Positions 54,599 through 63,599 of a stretch of 64,000 nt of DNA are shown piece after piece. Where the stretch lies: contig NZ_CP014206.1 of the NCBI RefSeq assembly GCF_001563225.1, forward strand, positions 868,001-932,000, in the 5' to 3' direction. The position numbers were made by a program, and so were the translations under genes. Every line of letters begins with the position of its first letter. The first letter of the stretch is position 1. Source of the DNA: Pseudodesulfovibrio indicus. GTDB taxonomy: Bacteria; Desulfobacterota; Desulfovibrionia; Desulfovibrionales; Desulfovibrionaceae. The notes beneath the pieces were generated by a model. That model made no database searches. It was given only the letters and a program-made list of their open reading frames with translations, and was not told where the DNA came from.

Positions 54599-55699
54599 AT
54601 GAGAGAGATCAGCGTCCGTCCGGAGATACTGGACTTCGCCCCGTATGTGCCGGGCCTGACCATCGAGCAGATCCAGCGCCAGTATGGTTTGACCACGGTC
54701 ATCAAGCTGGCCAGCAACGAGAACCCGCTGGGGGCTTCCCCTCTGGTGCAAAAGGCCATCGAGCGCAACGCGGCGCGTGCCTTCCGCTATCCGGAGAACC
54801 ATTCGCCCATGCTGGTCAAGGCCATCGCCGCCAACGCGGGCGTGCCCGAGGATTGCGTGCTGGTGGGCAACGGGTCGGACGAGATCATCGACATGCTGTT
54901 TCGGATGAAGGGCATCCCCGGCAAATCCAACGTGGTCTGCTACGAGCACAGCTTCGCCATGTACCGCATGTGCGCCAAGCTGTGCGGGCTGGAGTACCGC
55001 GAAGTCCCGCGCGGGCCGGAGCTGGAGCTGCCGCTGGACGCCATGGCCGAGGCCGCGGACGAGAACACCGCCATGGTCATCGTCACCAGCCCGGACAACC
55101 CCTCGGGACTGGCCGCCGGGGTCGAGGACCTGAGCGTGCTGGCGGGCGTGCTGCCCAAGGACTGTTTGCTGGTGGTCGACGAGGCGTACATCGAGTTCGC
55201 CTGGCCGCCGGAGTCCTATTCGCCGGTGCAGGCCTTCGACAAGTTCGAGAACCTGGTCTGCCTGCGCACCTTTTCCAAGGCCTACGGGCTGGCCGGGCTG
55301 CGGCTGGGCTACGGCATCCTGCCTCCCAAGCTCGCCGCGCTGCTGAAGAACGCGCGCATCCCGTTCACGGTCAATCTGCTGGCCGAGGAGGCCGGCCTGG
55401 CCGCCCTGGAGGACGAGGTCTTCTTCAACGAGACCTTGAGCGTGGTCATGCGCGGCCGGGAGCTGTTCCTGACCGAGCTGCCCAAACTCGGCTGCAAGGT
55501 CTGGCCGAGCCAGTCCAACTTCGTCATGTTCGAGCCGCCCAAGCCCGCCCAAAGCGTGTTCAAGGCGCTGCTCGAGAAGGGCATCATCGTCCGCCCGCTG
55601 GCCAGCTTCGGTCTGGGCAGCTGCATCCGCGTCAACGTGGGCACGGACGCGGAGAACCGGATTTTCCTCGACACCCTGAGGGAGATCCTCAATGGGTAA
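54599..55699 (+). CDS. hisC: histidinol-phosphate aminotransferase
   Basis: The 366-aa class I/II aminotransferase has NENPLGASPLV, GNGSDEIIDML, SPDNPSGL and the PLP-lysine motif FSKAYGLAGLRLGYG (Lys near 226), then RVNVGTDAEN near the end. It converts imidazoleacetol phosphate to histidinol phosphate in His synthesis. The start at 54599 has a GAGAGA site; an earlier in-frame codon lies inside the upstream gene. It overlaps cmk by 8 bp. Confidence 0.93.
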   Translation: MREISVRPEILDFAPYVPGLTIEQIQRQYGLTTVIKLASNENPLGASPLVQKAIERNAARAFRYPENHSPMLVKAIAANAGVPEDCVLVGNGSDEIIDMLFRMKGIPGKSNVVCYEHSFAMYRMCAKLCGLEYREVPRGPELELPLDAMAEAADENTAMVIVTSPDNPSGLAAGVEDLSVLAGVLPKDCLLVVDEAYIEFAWPPESYSPVQAFDKFENLVCLRTFSKAYGLAGLRLGYGILPPKLAALLKNARIPFTVNLLAEEAGLAALEDEVFFNETLSVVMRGRELFLTELPKLGCKVWPSQSNFVMFEPPKPAQSVFKALLEKGIIVRPLASFGLGSCIRVNVGTDAENRIFLDTLREILNG

Positions 55700-56351
55700 A
55701 CGGCTGATCGTGACCATCGACGGCCCGGCCGGGGTGGGCAAGTCCACCATGGCCAAGCGGCTGGCGCGGTTCCTCGCCATCCCGTACCTGGACACCGGGG
55801 CCATGTTCCGCTCCGTGGCCTGGAAGCTGGGCCAGGGGGCCTGGGAATGGCCGGAAGCGGACATCGAGAAGGCGCTCTCCGGCGTGGAGTACGCGCTTTC
55901 GGGCGTGGGCGAGGAGTCGGTCCTGGCCCTGAACGGCGTGCCCATCGGGGACGAGATCCGCACCGAGCAGGTCGGTATGTGGGCGTCCAACGTGGCCACC
56001 CTGCCCGTGGTCCGCACCTTTCTGAAGAAGGCCCAGCAGCGGCTGGGCGAGAAGTTTTCCCTGGTGGCCGAGGGCCGCGATATGGGCACCGTGATCTTTC
56101 CCGACGCGCCGCACAAGTTCTTCCTGGACGCATCGGTCGAGGAGCGCGCCCACCGGCGGTTCCTGCAGCTTGAGGCGATGGGCAAGCCCGCCGACCTCAA
56201 GGAACTGGAAGCCCAGATCGCGGCGCGCGACCACCAGGACCGCAACCGGGCCGTGGCGCCGCTCAAGCCTGCAGCGGACGCGGTCGTCATCGACACCACC
56301 GAGATGGACAGGGAGCAGGTCCTGGCCGCCTTGAAAGAAGCCGTTGCCTAG
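55692..56351 (+). CDS. cmk: cytidylate kinase
   Basis: The 219-aa CMP/dCMP kinase has the P-loop [16 protein letters not shown], the [11 protein letters not shown] acceptor motif, [13 protein letters not shown] and [22 protein letters not shown]. It makes CDP for RNA, DNA and lipid synthesis. Its start lies inside hisC (8-bp overlap), so translation is coupled. serS follows after 41 bp. Confidence 0.96.
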   Translation: MGKRLIVTIDGPAGVGKSTMAKRLARFLAIPYLDTGAMFRSVAWKLGQGAWEWPEADIEKALSGVEYALSGVGEESVLALNGVPIGDEIRTEQVGMWASNVATLPVVRTFLKKAQQRLGEKFSLVAEGRDMGTVIFPDAPHKFFLDASVEERAHRRFLQLEAMGKPADLKELEAQIAARDHQDRNRAVAPLKPAADAVVIDTTEMDREQVLAALKEAVA

Positions 56352-56392
56352 GATACACCCGGTATCGAAGCCAACGAGGAGATATCGTTACC

Positions 56393-57670
56393 ATGCTTGA
56401 TCTCAAATTGATGCAGAAGGACCCGGAGCTTGTCCGGAAAAGCCTCGAAAAACGCAATTCCAAGATAGACGTGCGGGAGTTCACCGACCTGGACGAGCGG
56501 CGCAAGGCCCTCATCGGCGAGGTTGAAGCCCTGAAGGCCGAGAAGAACGCGGTCGGCCCGGAGATCGCCAAGCGCAAGAAGGCTGGCGAGGACGCCTCGG
56601 ACCTGCTCGAAAAGATGGGCAAGGTGGCCGAGCGGACCAAGGAGCTCGACAAGGAGTTGGTCGAGGTCGAGAAGGCCGAGCACGAGTGGATGATGACCGT
56701 GCCCAACATCCCCAGCGAGTCCGTGCCCTACGGCAAGGGCGAGGAGGACAACCCGGTCCTGCGCTACTGGGGCGAGAAGCCGGTGCTGGATTTCGAGCCC
56801 AAGGAGCACTGGGAGATCGGGACCGCGCTCGGCGGCCTGGACTTCGAGTGCGCGGCCAAGCTGGCGGGCGCGCGGTTTTCCATCAGCTTCGGCTGGTGCG
56901 CGCGGCTGGAACGCGCCCTGGCGCAGTTCATGCTGGACACCCAGACCGGCAGCCACGGCTATACCGAGGTCCTGCCCCCGTTCATCGTCAACCGCAAGGC
57001 CATGACCGGCACGGGCCAGCTGCCCAAGTTCGAGGAAGACCTGTTCAAGCTCACCGACGAGCGTGACTTGTTCCTCATCCCCACGGCCGAGGTGCCGCTG
57101 ACCAACGTCTACGCCGACGAGGTCATCCCGGAGGAGAAGCTGCCCATCAAGTTCTGCGCCCAGACCCCGTGCTTCCGCTCCGAGGCCGGTTCCTACGGCA
57201 AGGACACCAAGGGGCTGATCCGCCAGCACCAGTTCTACAAGGTGGAGATGGTCAACTTCGCCCACCCGGACCACTCCTACGAGGCCCTGGAGGACATGAC
57301 CCGCTCGGCCGAGCGCATCCTGGAGCTGCTCGGCCTGCACTACCGGACCATTGTCCTGTGCAGCGGCGACATAGGCTTCAGCGCGGCCAAGACCTACGAC
57401 ATCGAGGTCTGGCTGCCCGGCCAGGGCAAGTACCGCGAGATTTCCTCCTGCTCCAACTGCGAGGATTTCCAGGCTCGGCGCGCCAACATCCGGTTCCAGG
57501 CCAAGGACTCCAAGAAGAAGCCGTTCGTCCACACCCTGAACGGCTCCGGCCTGGCCGTGGGCCGCTGCCTGGTGGCCGTGCTGGAGAATTACCAGCAGGC
57601 CGACGGCTCCCTGGTCATTCCCGAGGTGTTGCGCCCCTACATGGGGGGGGTTGAGGTTGTGAAGCCCTAA
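56393..57670 (+). CDS. serS: seryl-tRNA synthetase
   Basis: The 425-aa synthetase has an N-terminal coiled-coil arm (about residues 30-100) for the long variable arm of tRNA-Ser, then class II motif 2 ([20 protein letters not shown]) and motif 3 ([20 protein letters not shown]). GAGGAG precedes the ATG. The hisC-cmk-serS order is an unusual mixed operon. A terminator follows, then the tandem repeat array. Confidence 0.97.
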   Translation: MLDLKLMQKDPELVRKSLEKRNSKIDVREFTDLDERRKALIGEVEALKAEKNAVGPEIAKRKKAGEDASDLLEKMGKVAERTKELDKELVEVEKAEHEWMMTVPNIPSESVPYGKGEEDNPVLRYWGEKPVLDFEPKEHWEIGTALGGLDFECAAKLAGARFSISFGWCARLERALAQFMLDTQTGSHGYTEVLPPFIVNRKAMTGTGQLPKFEEDLFKLTDERDLFLIPTAEVPLTNVYADEVIPEEKLPIKFCAQTPCFRSEAGSYGKDTKGLIRQHQFYKVEMVNFAHPDHSYEALEDMTRSAERILELLGLHYRTIVLCSGDIGFSAAKTYDIEVWLPGQGKYREISSCSNCEDFQARRANIRFQAKDSKKKPFVHTLNGSGLAVGRCLVAVLENYQQADGSLVIPEVLRPYMGGVEVVKP

Positions 57671-57692
57671 CGGGCGGTTTTTTGAAGACGCC

Positions 57693-57727
57693 AAAGGGCC
57701 GGAAGCGGATGCTTCCCGGCCCTTTTT
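57693..57727 (+). terminator. serS terminator
   Basis: AAAGGGCCGGAAGC-ggat-GCTTCCCGGCCCTTTTT: a stem with one bulge and a T-run. Confidence 0.9.
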
Positions 57728-57756
57728 CTTTTGGGGATGGAAGGGGGAAGAGGGAG

Positions 57757-59040
57757 ATGCGCGGTGGTGGCTTCCGCGCGTCCGCGTCTGGGGTTTTGCC
57801 TGTCGCGGGAGACCGTTTTGCGCTTTTACAGCGCCTTACTTTTTGGCTTGCGCCCCAAAAAGTAAGCAAAAAGTGCGCTTGCGGTGCGGCGGCGCGAAAA
57901 CAGTGGCCAAGAGCCTGTAAGCGCCTTTCGCTGCCCTGACGGCATGTCTGCCGAGGCAGACTCAGTCGGGCTGCGCTTCGGCGCTTGAAACAGGCTCTAG
58001 GCCCCGGTTTCCGAATGACCGCTCTCCGGGCCGGGCCCGTCCGAGCGTGGGAGGGATGGCGGAAGAGGGAGGAGCGCGTGAGGTTTGTCCGCGCATCCGC
58101 GTCTGATGTACCCCTGTCGCGATGAGTCGTTTTGCGCTTTTACAGCGCCTTACTTTTTGGCTTGCGCCCCAAAAAGTAAGCAAAAAGTGCGCTCGCGGTG
58201 CGGCGGCGCGAAAACAGTGGCCAAGAGCCTGTAAGCGCCTCCCGCTGCCCTGACGGCATGTCTGCCGGGGCAGACTCAGTCGGGCTGTGCTTCGGCGCTT
58301 GAAACAGGCTCTAGGCCCCGGTTTCCGAATGACCGCTCTTCGGGCCGGGATTGTCCGAGCGTGGGAGGGATGGCTGAAGAGGGAGGAGCGCGGTGGGTTT
58401 GGGCCGCGCGTCCGCGTCTGGGGTTTTTCCTGTTGTGGGAGACCGTTTTGCGCTTTTACAGCGCCTTACTTTTTGGCTGGCGCCCCAAAAAGTAAGCAAA
58501 AAGTGCGCTGCGGTGCGGCGGCGCGGAAACAGTGGCCAAGAGCCTGTAAGCGCCTTTCGCTGCCCTGACGGCATGTCTGCCGAGGCAGACTCAGTCGGGC
58601 TGTGCTTCGGCGCTTGAAACAGGCTCTAGGCCCCGGTTTCCGAATGACCGCTCTTCGGGCCGGGACCGTCCGAGCGTGGGAGGGATGGCGGAAGAGGGAG
58701 GAGCGCGTGAGGTTTGTCCGCGCATCCGCGTCTGATGTACCCCTGTCGCGATGAGTCGTTTTGCGCTCTTACAGCGCCTTACTTTTTGGCTTGCGCCCCA
58801 AAAAGTAAGCAAAAAGTGCGCTTGCGGTGCGGCTGCGCGGAAACAGTGGCCAAGAGCCTGTAAGCGCCTCCCGCTGCCCTGACGGCATGTCTGCCGAGGC
58901 AGACTCAGTCGGGCTGTGCTTCGGCGCTTGAAACAGGCTCTAGGCCCCGGTTTCCGAATGACCGCTCTTCGGGCCGGGATTGTCCGAGCGTGGGAGGGAT
59001 GGAGGAAGAGGGAGAAGCGCGGTAATGATTTCCGCGCATG
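57757..59040. repeat. four-unit tandem array of a structured ~314-bp element
   Basis: Four units share landmarks at 57821, 58135, 58451 and 58764 (CGCTTTTACAGCGCC or a near copy), giving periods of 314, 316 and 313 bp. Each unit has a CTTACTTTTTGG...CCAAAAAGTAAG hairpin (57835-57866 in unit 1) and a larger fold: AAGAGCCTGT...ACAGGCTCT outer stem, AGCGCC...GGCGCT inner stem and a GTCTGCC...GGCAGAC hairpin (57909-57998, 58223-58312, 58538-58627, 58853-58941). Units 1 and 3 share variants (TTTCGCTGCC), and units 2 and 4 share others (CCCGCTGCC, TGATGTACCCCTGTCGCG), so the array is A-B-A-B. I see no conserved reading frame. Confidence 0.9.
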
Positions 59041-59106
59041 AGAGGGACGGCAAAAGAGGTCAAATGCGGAAGGGCAAATCAACTCCAAACCATGCCCTCT
59101 CGCGCC

Positions 59107-59257
59107 TTTGAGGCGCAGCCTCAAACAGCCGTCACCCCCAAACCTTCGCCCTTAGCACCCCTGGAGCGCCTTGGGGCGCAGCCCCAACAGCGGCTCTCAT
59201 CACCCAACCCCTGCCCAACAGCCCTCCCATGGAACACCTTTGAGGCGCAGCCTCAAA
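59107..59257. repeat. family 2 hairpins, three copies, inverted orientation
   Basis: TTTGAGGCGCAGCCTCAAA at 59107-59125 and again at 59239-59257, with TTGGGGCGCAGCCCCAA at 59171-59187. Each is followed by CAG(C/T)(C/G)(G/C), i.e. the reverse of the copies at 45 and 53 kb. Confidence 0.85.
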
Positions 59258-59640
59258 CAGTGGCTTTCCTACCCCGAAGTCCCGTTCGAAGGCCCCTCTT
59301 CCTTCGGCCTTCGTACCGTCAAGCAGCACGCAGTGAGCCCTGTTCTGGACGCCTAGAAGCCGACCGCGAAGGGGCGGCGGCTCCGTTCACGTGGCCCCTC
59401 GGTACTTCATAAAAGGTGCGTTTCCGTGGAGGCACGGACTTTACTTTTGATCAGATGGAGCCGCCCCGAGCGGATCGGATTCTCAGCGGCCAAACTCGGG
59501 CGGTGGGCTACCCCCCAAAGCATTTTTCTTTGGTTCTTTCTTTTTTGCTTTGGAAAAAGAAAGAACCCCGCCGGGAGGGCTCCAAAAAAACATGGAGGAG
59601 CGCCAGCGACGGCTCTTTCTTTCTCTTCTCTTCCCTCCAC
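59240..59640. repeat. long dispersed element, right copy (inverted)
   Basis: Reverse complement of the element at 52690-53075, including CGCCTAGAAGCCGACCGCG and CTCAGCGGCCAAACTCGGG. The two inverted copies bracket about 6.1 kb with usp, hisC, cmk and serS. Confidence 0.85.
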
Positions 59641-59656
59641 CTCTCCCTCTTCACCC

Positions 59657-59690
59657 CAAAAAAAGAAAGGCCGCCCCAAAGGGCGGCCTC
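59657..59690 (-). terminator. rimO terminator
   Basis: AGGCCGCCC-caaa-GGGCGGCCT; on the minus strand it is followed by TTCTTTTTTTGGGG. Confidence 0.9.
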
Positions 59691-59719
59691 ACGCACACTT
59701 TTCAACCCAAAAAAATCAA

Positions 59720-61048
59720 TCACACCAACCCCGACAAATCATACACCCCCGCCTTCTCAATCTCCACCTCCACAATACTCCCCAACTCAAGGGGCGCATC
59801 CGGCGGCGAGCCCACATACGTAACCCCATCCACCTCCGGGGCCTGGAACCACGCCCGCCCCACATACAGGCCGGGCCACTCCTCGGACTCCTTCTCGATG
59901 AGCACCGGCACGGTCTCCCCCACATACCCGGCCATGATCTCGCCGCTGATCTCGGCCTGCAACGCCATGAGCGCGTCGCGGCGGGCGATCTTGACCTCGT
60001 CCGGGACCTGGTCGTCCATGGCCGCGGCAGGGGTGCCGTCCTCGGCCCAGTAGGGGAACACGCCCAGGTGGTGGAACCGGGTGCGTTTGACAAAGTCCAT
60101 GAGCGCCTGGAAGTGCGCCTCGGTCTCGCCGGGGTAGCCCACGATGAAGGTGGTGCGCAGGGCGGCCTCCGGGAAAAAGGAGCGGACCCGGTCGATGACC
60201 TTTTCCGGGTTGCGGGCAAAAGGCCGCCCCATGGACGCGAGCACGTCCGGGTGGGCGTGTTGCAGCGGGATGTCGAAATAGGGCAGGAACGGCTTGCCGG
60301 TGTCGCGCAGCAGGCCGAGCAGGGACTCGGTCAGCCCGGCTGGGTAGAGATACATGATCCGCAGCCATTCTATGGTCGGGATGGCGGCCAGCCCCTTGAG
60401 CAGGGCGGGCAGGTCGTGACCGGAGCCGAGGTCCGAGCCGTAGGCCGTGGAGTCCTGGCCGACCACGATGATCTCCGGGACCTGGGAGGAGAGCAGCCGG
60501 GCCTCGTCCAGCAGGAACGGCACGGGCCAGCTCTTGTGCGGCCCCCGGATGGACGGGATGGTGCAGAACCGGCAGTTGTGCGAGCACCCTTCCGAGACCT
60601 TGAGATAGGCGTAGGCCGGGCCGGTGGAGAGGTTGCGCGGGGTGTCGCCGGGCAGGTTCAGGGCCAGGGCGCGCGCGGCCATGGCGGGCCACAGCTCGAT
60701 CTCCTCGGTGTTCAGCCACAGGTCCACCTCGGGCAGGTCGTCCTTGAGGTCCTGGCCGTAGCGGGAGACCAGGCACCCAGCCACGCAGACCAGCGGCTTG
60801 CGCCCGGTGGTTTCGAGCAGCTCGGCGGCGTCGCGCACGGCGTCCAGGATGGTGGCCACGGACTCCTCGGTGGCGGGCTGGATGAAGCCGCAGGTGTTGA
60901 TCAGGATCAGGTCGGCGTCGTCGAATTCGTCCACCGGGACCATGTGCGATCCCAGCGCGCCGAGCAGCCGCTCCGTGTCCACGCGGTTCTTGGGACAGCC
61001 CAGGCTGACGGTGTATGTCCTAACGGCAGTGGCCGATAATTCCGACAT
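59720..61048 (-). CDS. rimO: ribosomal protein S12 methylthiotransferase RimO
   Basis: The 442-aa radical-SAM enzyme methylthiolates an Asp of ribosomal protein S12. The N-terminal UPF0004 domain has its three cluster cysteines in SLGCPKN, INTCGFI and VAGCLVSRY. The radical-SAM motif is CSHNCRFCTIP, and a TRAM domain ends the protein (about residues 375-440). AAGGAAAT precedes the ATG. The next gene, a histidine kinase, is divergent. Confidence 0.96.
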   Translation of the reverse strand: MSELSATAVRTYTVSLGCPKNRVDTERLLGALGSHMVPVDEFDDADLILINTCGFIQPATEESVATILDAVRDAAELLETTGRKPLVCVAGCLVSRYGQDLKDDLPEVDLWLNTEEIELWPAMAARALALNLPGDTPRNLSTGPAYAYLKVSEGCSHNCRFCTIPSIRGPHKSWPVPFLLDEARLLSSQVPEIIVVGQDSTAYGSDLGSGHDLPALLKGLAAIPTIEWLRIMYLYPAGLTESLLGLLRDTGKPFLPYFDIPLQHAHPDVLASMGRPFARNPEKVIDRVRSFFPEAALRTTFIVGYPGETEAHFQALMDFVKRTRFHHLGVFPYWAEDGTPAAAMDDQVPDEVKIARRDALMALQAEISGEIMAGYVGETVPVLIEKESEEWPGLYVGRAWFQAPEVDGVTYVGSPPDAPLELGSIVEVEIEKAGVYDLSGLV

Positions 61049-61146
61049 GTCATTTCCTTTGATATGGTCTTTCGAATGGGGTAATCTTGAACACGTGCAA
61101 AGTCCAGCGGGCGGAGCACATGATCACAGGACGGCGAGGAGGTCAA

Positions 61147-62628
61147 ATGATCGAAGGTTCATACATTCAGGACAAGCGGTACGTCATCGGCGTCATCGGC
61201 GACATACCGGCCCTGCTGACCTTCTGGCAGATGTTCCGGGACCAGACCAACGACGAGCTTCTGAAGGAGATCGGCGTGGTGGCCGCCGCCCTGCCGGGCG
61301 AGACCGTGCTGCCCGGCGCCGACGATTCCGGCCAGGTCATCCCCACCTATGCGGGCTACAAGAAAATGCTGGAAAACCACCCCGAGATCAACATGGTCAT
61401 CGAGGCCACGGGCCGTCCTGGGCTGGTCCACGAATTGCGCAACTACCTGCCGCCGGCCATCACCCTGGTGGAGCGCGGGGCGGCCAACTTCTTCATCAAC
61501 CTGCTGGCCTCCAACCAGATCTGGGTGGCCTGCAAGCTCGACCTGCTGCACACCCAGAACATGCTCAAGACCATCATCGACCAGATGGAGCAGGAGATTC
61601 TGTTCCTGGACGAAAAGGGGCGGGTCATGGGCATGAACCAGACCGTGCTGGAACGCACCGGGCTGCCCAAGAAGGCGCTCATGGGGCTGCCCTACTGCGA
61701 CGTCTTCACCCACGCCCCCGAAGGGGAGTGCGAGGAATGGGACGACCCCTTCGAGAAGACCATGCGGACCCACGCCCCGGCCGAGGCGACCACCAGCCTG
61801 GTGGACCGCGACGGGCGGGTGCAGTATTTCCGGGTCTATACCAACCCGGTGGCGGACGAGGACGGCGCGATAAACCACGTGGTGGCCATCCGCCGCGACA
61901 TCACCCAGCGCCGGAGCATGGAGAACCGGCTGCAACAGGCCGAGAAGCTGGCCTCCATCGGCGAGCTGTCCACCTACATGGCCCACGAGATCCGCAATCC
62001 GCTCTTCTCCATCAGCGGGTTCGCCAACTCGCTCATGCGCAGCAAGGGCGTGGACGAGAAGGCGCGCGAAAAGCTGGCCATCATCCTGGACGAGTCCCGG
62101 CGGCTGGACGAGGTCCTGCGCAGCCTGATGAACTTCACCCGGCCCACCGAGGCGCAGGTGGCCGAGGTGGACCTGAACGAGGTGGTCACGGCCACCATGG
62201 ACGTCATGCGGCTGCCGTGCTCCAACCAGAAGGTCGAGGCCCACGTCACCCTGGACGAGTCCATGGCCCGGGTGCACGCCAACCCGGACCTGATCAAGCA
62301 GTGCCTCATCAACCTGATCAAGAACGGGCTGGAGGCCATGCCCGACGGCGGCAAGCTGTTCGTGACCACGGCCATGAACCACGACCTGGCCATGCTCGCG
62401 GTGGAGGACACCGGCGTGGGCATCCCCCTCGACATCCGCGACAAGATTTTCAGCCCGTTCTTCTCCACCAAGGACAAGGGCGCGGGGCTGGGGCTGGCCC
62501 AGATACACAAGATCGTGGGCGAGCTGGGCGGTCGCGTGGACCTGGTCTCCATGGAGGGGGTCGGGACCAAGGTGACCCTGTTCCTGCCGCCCATTTTGGC
62601 GGTTGAAGAATCCGGCGAGTCCGGTTAG
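61147..62628 (+). CDS. PAS-domain sensor histidine kinase with Rossmann-like N-terminal domain
   Basis: The 493-aa kinase has no membrane helix. Residues 1-130 form an alpha/beta unit with a GVIGDIPALLTFWQMF start and a VIEATGRPGLV strand turn like a nucleotide-binding Rossmann fold. A PAS domain follows (about 150-270, ILFLDEKGRVMGMNQTVLERTG). Then HisKA with phospho-His in MAHEIRNPL and an HATPase with NLIKNGLEAM and GVGIPLDIRDKIFSPFFSTK. Start 61147 was chosen for the GAGGAGG site; an in-frame Met lies at 61087. No response regulator is adjacent. Confidence 0.85.
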   Translation: MIEGSYIQDKRYVIGVIGDIPALLTFWQMFRDQTNDELLKEIGVVAAALPGETVLPGADDSGQVIPTYAGYKKMLENHPEINMVIEATGRPGLVHELRNYLPPAITLVERGAANFFINLLASNQIWVACKLDLLHTQNMLKTIIDQMEQEILFLDEKGRVMGMNQTVLERTGLPKKALMGLPYCDVFTHAPEGECEEWDDPFEKTMRTHAPAEATTSLVDRDGRVQYFRVYTNPVADEDGAINHVVAIRRDITQRRSMENRLQQAEKLASIGELSTYMAHEIRNPLFSISGFANSLMRSKGVDEKAREKLAIILDESRRLDEVLRSLMNFTRPTEAQVAEVDLNEVVTATMDVMRLPCSNQKVEAHVTLDESMARVHANPDLIKQCLINLIKNGLEAMPDGGKLFVTTAMNHDLAMLAVEDTGVGIPLDIRDKIFSPFFSTKDKGAGLGLAQIHKIVGELGGRVDLVSMEGVGTKVTLFLPPILAVEESGESG

Positions 62629-62664
62629 GTTCGCCCCCTGACGCAAACCACCGCAGGGGGATTT

Positions 62665-63273
62665 ATGGACACCATCGTTCTGGCGACCAACAACAAGGGC
62701 AAGATTCGCGAACTCTCCGTCATGCTGGAGCCCTTCGGGGTCACGGTCAAGAGCCTGGGCGAGTTCCCGGAGATAGGCGACATCCCCGAGACCGGCGAGA
62801 CCTTTCTGGACAACGCCTTCATCAAGGCCCGCACCGTGGCCAAGCTGACCGGCCTGGTGGCCGTTGCCGACGACTCCGGCATCGAGGTGGACGCCCTCGA
62901 CGGCCGCCCCGGCGTCTATTCCGCACGTTATGCGGGCGAGCAGCACGACGACCACGACAACAACGAAAAGATGCTCGCCGAGCTGCACGGCGTGCCCGAC
63001 GAAAAACGCACGGGCCGCTACCGCTGCGTCATGGCCGCCTCCGCCCCCAACGGCGCGGAGATCAGCGCGGACGGCGCCTACGACATCGTGGTCGGCCACG
63101 GCTACAAGGGCAAGGGCGGCTTCGGCTACGACGTCATCGTCCTCGACCCCGAACTGGGCCTGCACGTCGCCGAACTGGACCCCGAAGTCAAAAACAAGCG
63201 CTCCCACCGAGGCAAGGCCATGCGGAAGCTCTTGGAGCTGTGGCCCGATTTTTGGGAGAAGGCCAACAAGTAG
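62665..63273 (+). CDS. rdgB: dITP/XTP pyrophosphatase
   Basis: The 202-aa house-cleaning enzyme hydrolyses non-canonical purine nucleotides. Signatures: LATNNKGKIRE, ADDSGIEVDAL, GRPGVYSARYAG, GGFGYD and SHRGKAM. The start is 36 bp after the kinase stop, so co-transcription is likely. The CAGGGGG before the ATG is a weak ribosome binding site. Confidence 0.96.
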   Translation: MDTIVLATNNKGKIRELSVMLEPFGVTVKSLGEFPEIGDIPETGETFLDNAFIKARTVAKLTGLVAVADDSGIEVDALDGRPGVYSARYAGEQHDDHDNNEKMLAELHGVPDEKRTGRYRCVMAASAPNGAEISADGAYDIVVGHGYKGKGGFGYDVIVLDPELGLHVAELDPEVKNKRSHRGKAMRKLLELWPDFWEKANK

Positions 63274-63426
63274 GAGTTTGGGGGAGGCCTCCGGCGGCTG
63301 CTCGCCGCAGAGGCGTCTCCGACGGGCAGGGCGCTGCCCTGCACCCGCCAGGGAGCAAAGCCCCCTGGACCCCCACGTCGCCTCCGGCGAGGGCAGTGCG
63401 AACGCCTCCTGCCGCCGTGCCGGTTG

Positions 63427-63502
63427 GCGATTTGCGCAAGAAAAACGAGTAACGCCGTACCATGAACGATTCATGGTGCGGCGTTTTCCTTGCGCAAATC
63501 GC
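63427..63502. other. large nested hairpin after rdgB
   Basis: Outer arms GCGATTTGCGCAAG (63427-63440) and CTTGCGCAAATCGC (63489-63502) are perfect. The inner arms AACGCCGTACCATGAA (63451-63466) and TTCATGGTGCGGCGTT (63470-63485) pair with one mismatch around a 3-nt loop, then TTTTCC. It may be the rdgB terminator or a small structured RNA. Confidence 0.8.
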
Positions 63503-63542
63503 GGGTCGTTTTTTGGGGGAGGGTGGGGGCAGGCGGAGTGGC

Positions 63543-63599
63543 GGCGGAGAGGAGAGGATTTGAACCTCCGGCAGAGTTTCCCCTGCACACGCTTTCCAG
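63543..63599 (-). other. 3' half of tRNA-Ser(GGA), attachment-site duplication
   Basis: On the minus strand the sequence reads as the anticodon loop CTGGAAA, the 3' anticodon stem, a long variable arm (GCAGGGGAAACTCTGC), a T arm GGTTCAAATCC and an acceptor 3' strand CCTCTCCGCC. The matching 5' half is absent to the right, where AT-richer DNA follows. This is the expected scar of an element that integrated in the anticodon loop of a tRNA-Ser gene and left this displaced 3' end. The element should extend rightward, with the intact tRNA at its far end. Confidence 0.8.

Noticed and set aside
57682..58617. Small ORFs of 74-93 codons inside the tandem array
   Set aside because: They share short stretches only because the DNA repeats; frames break or shift between units and none has a consistent ribosome binding site.
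57757..59040. CRISPR array
   Set aside because: The units are ~314 bp and nearly alike throughout, without short repeats and unique spacers, and no cas genes are present.
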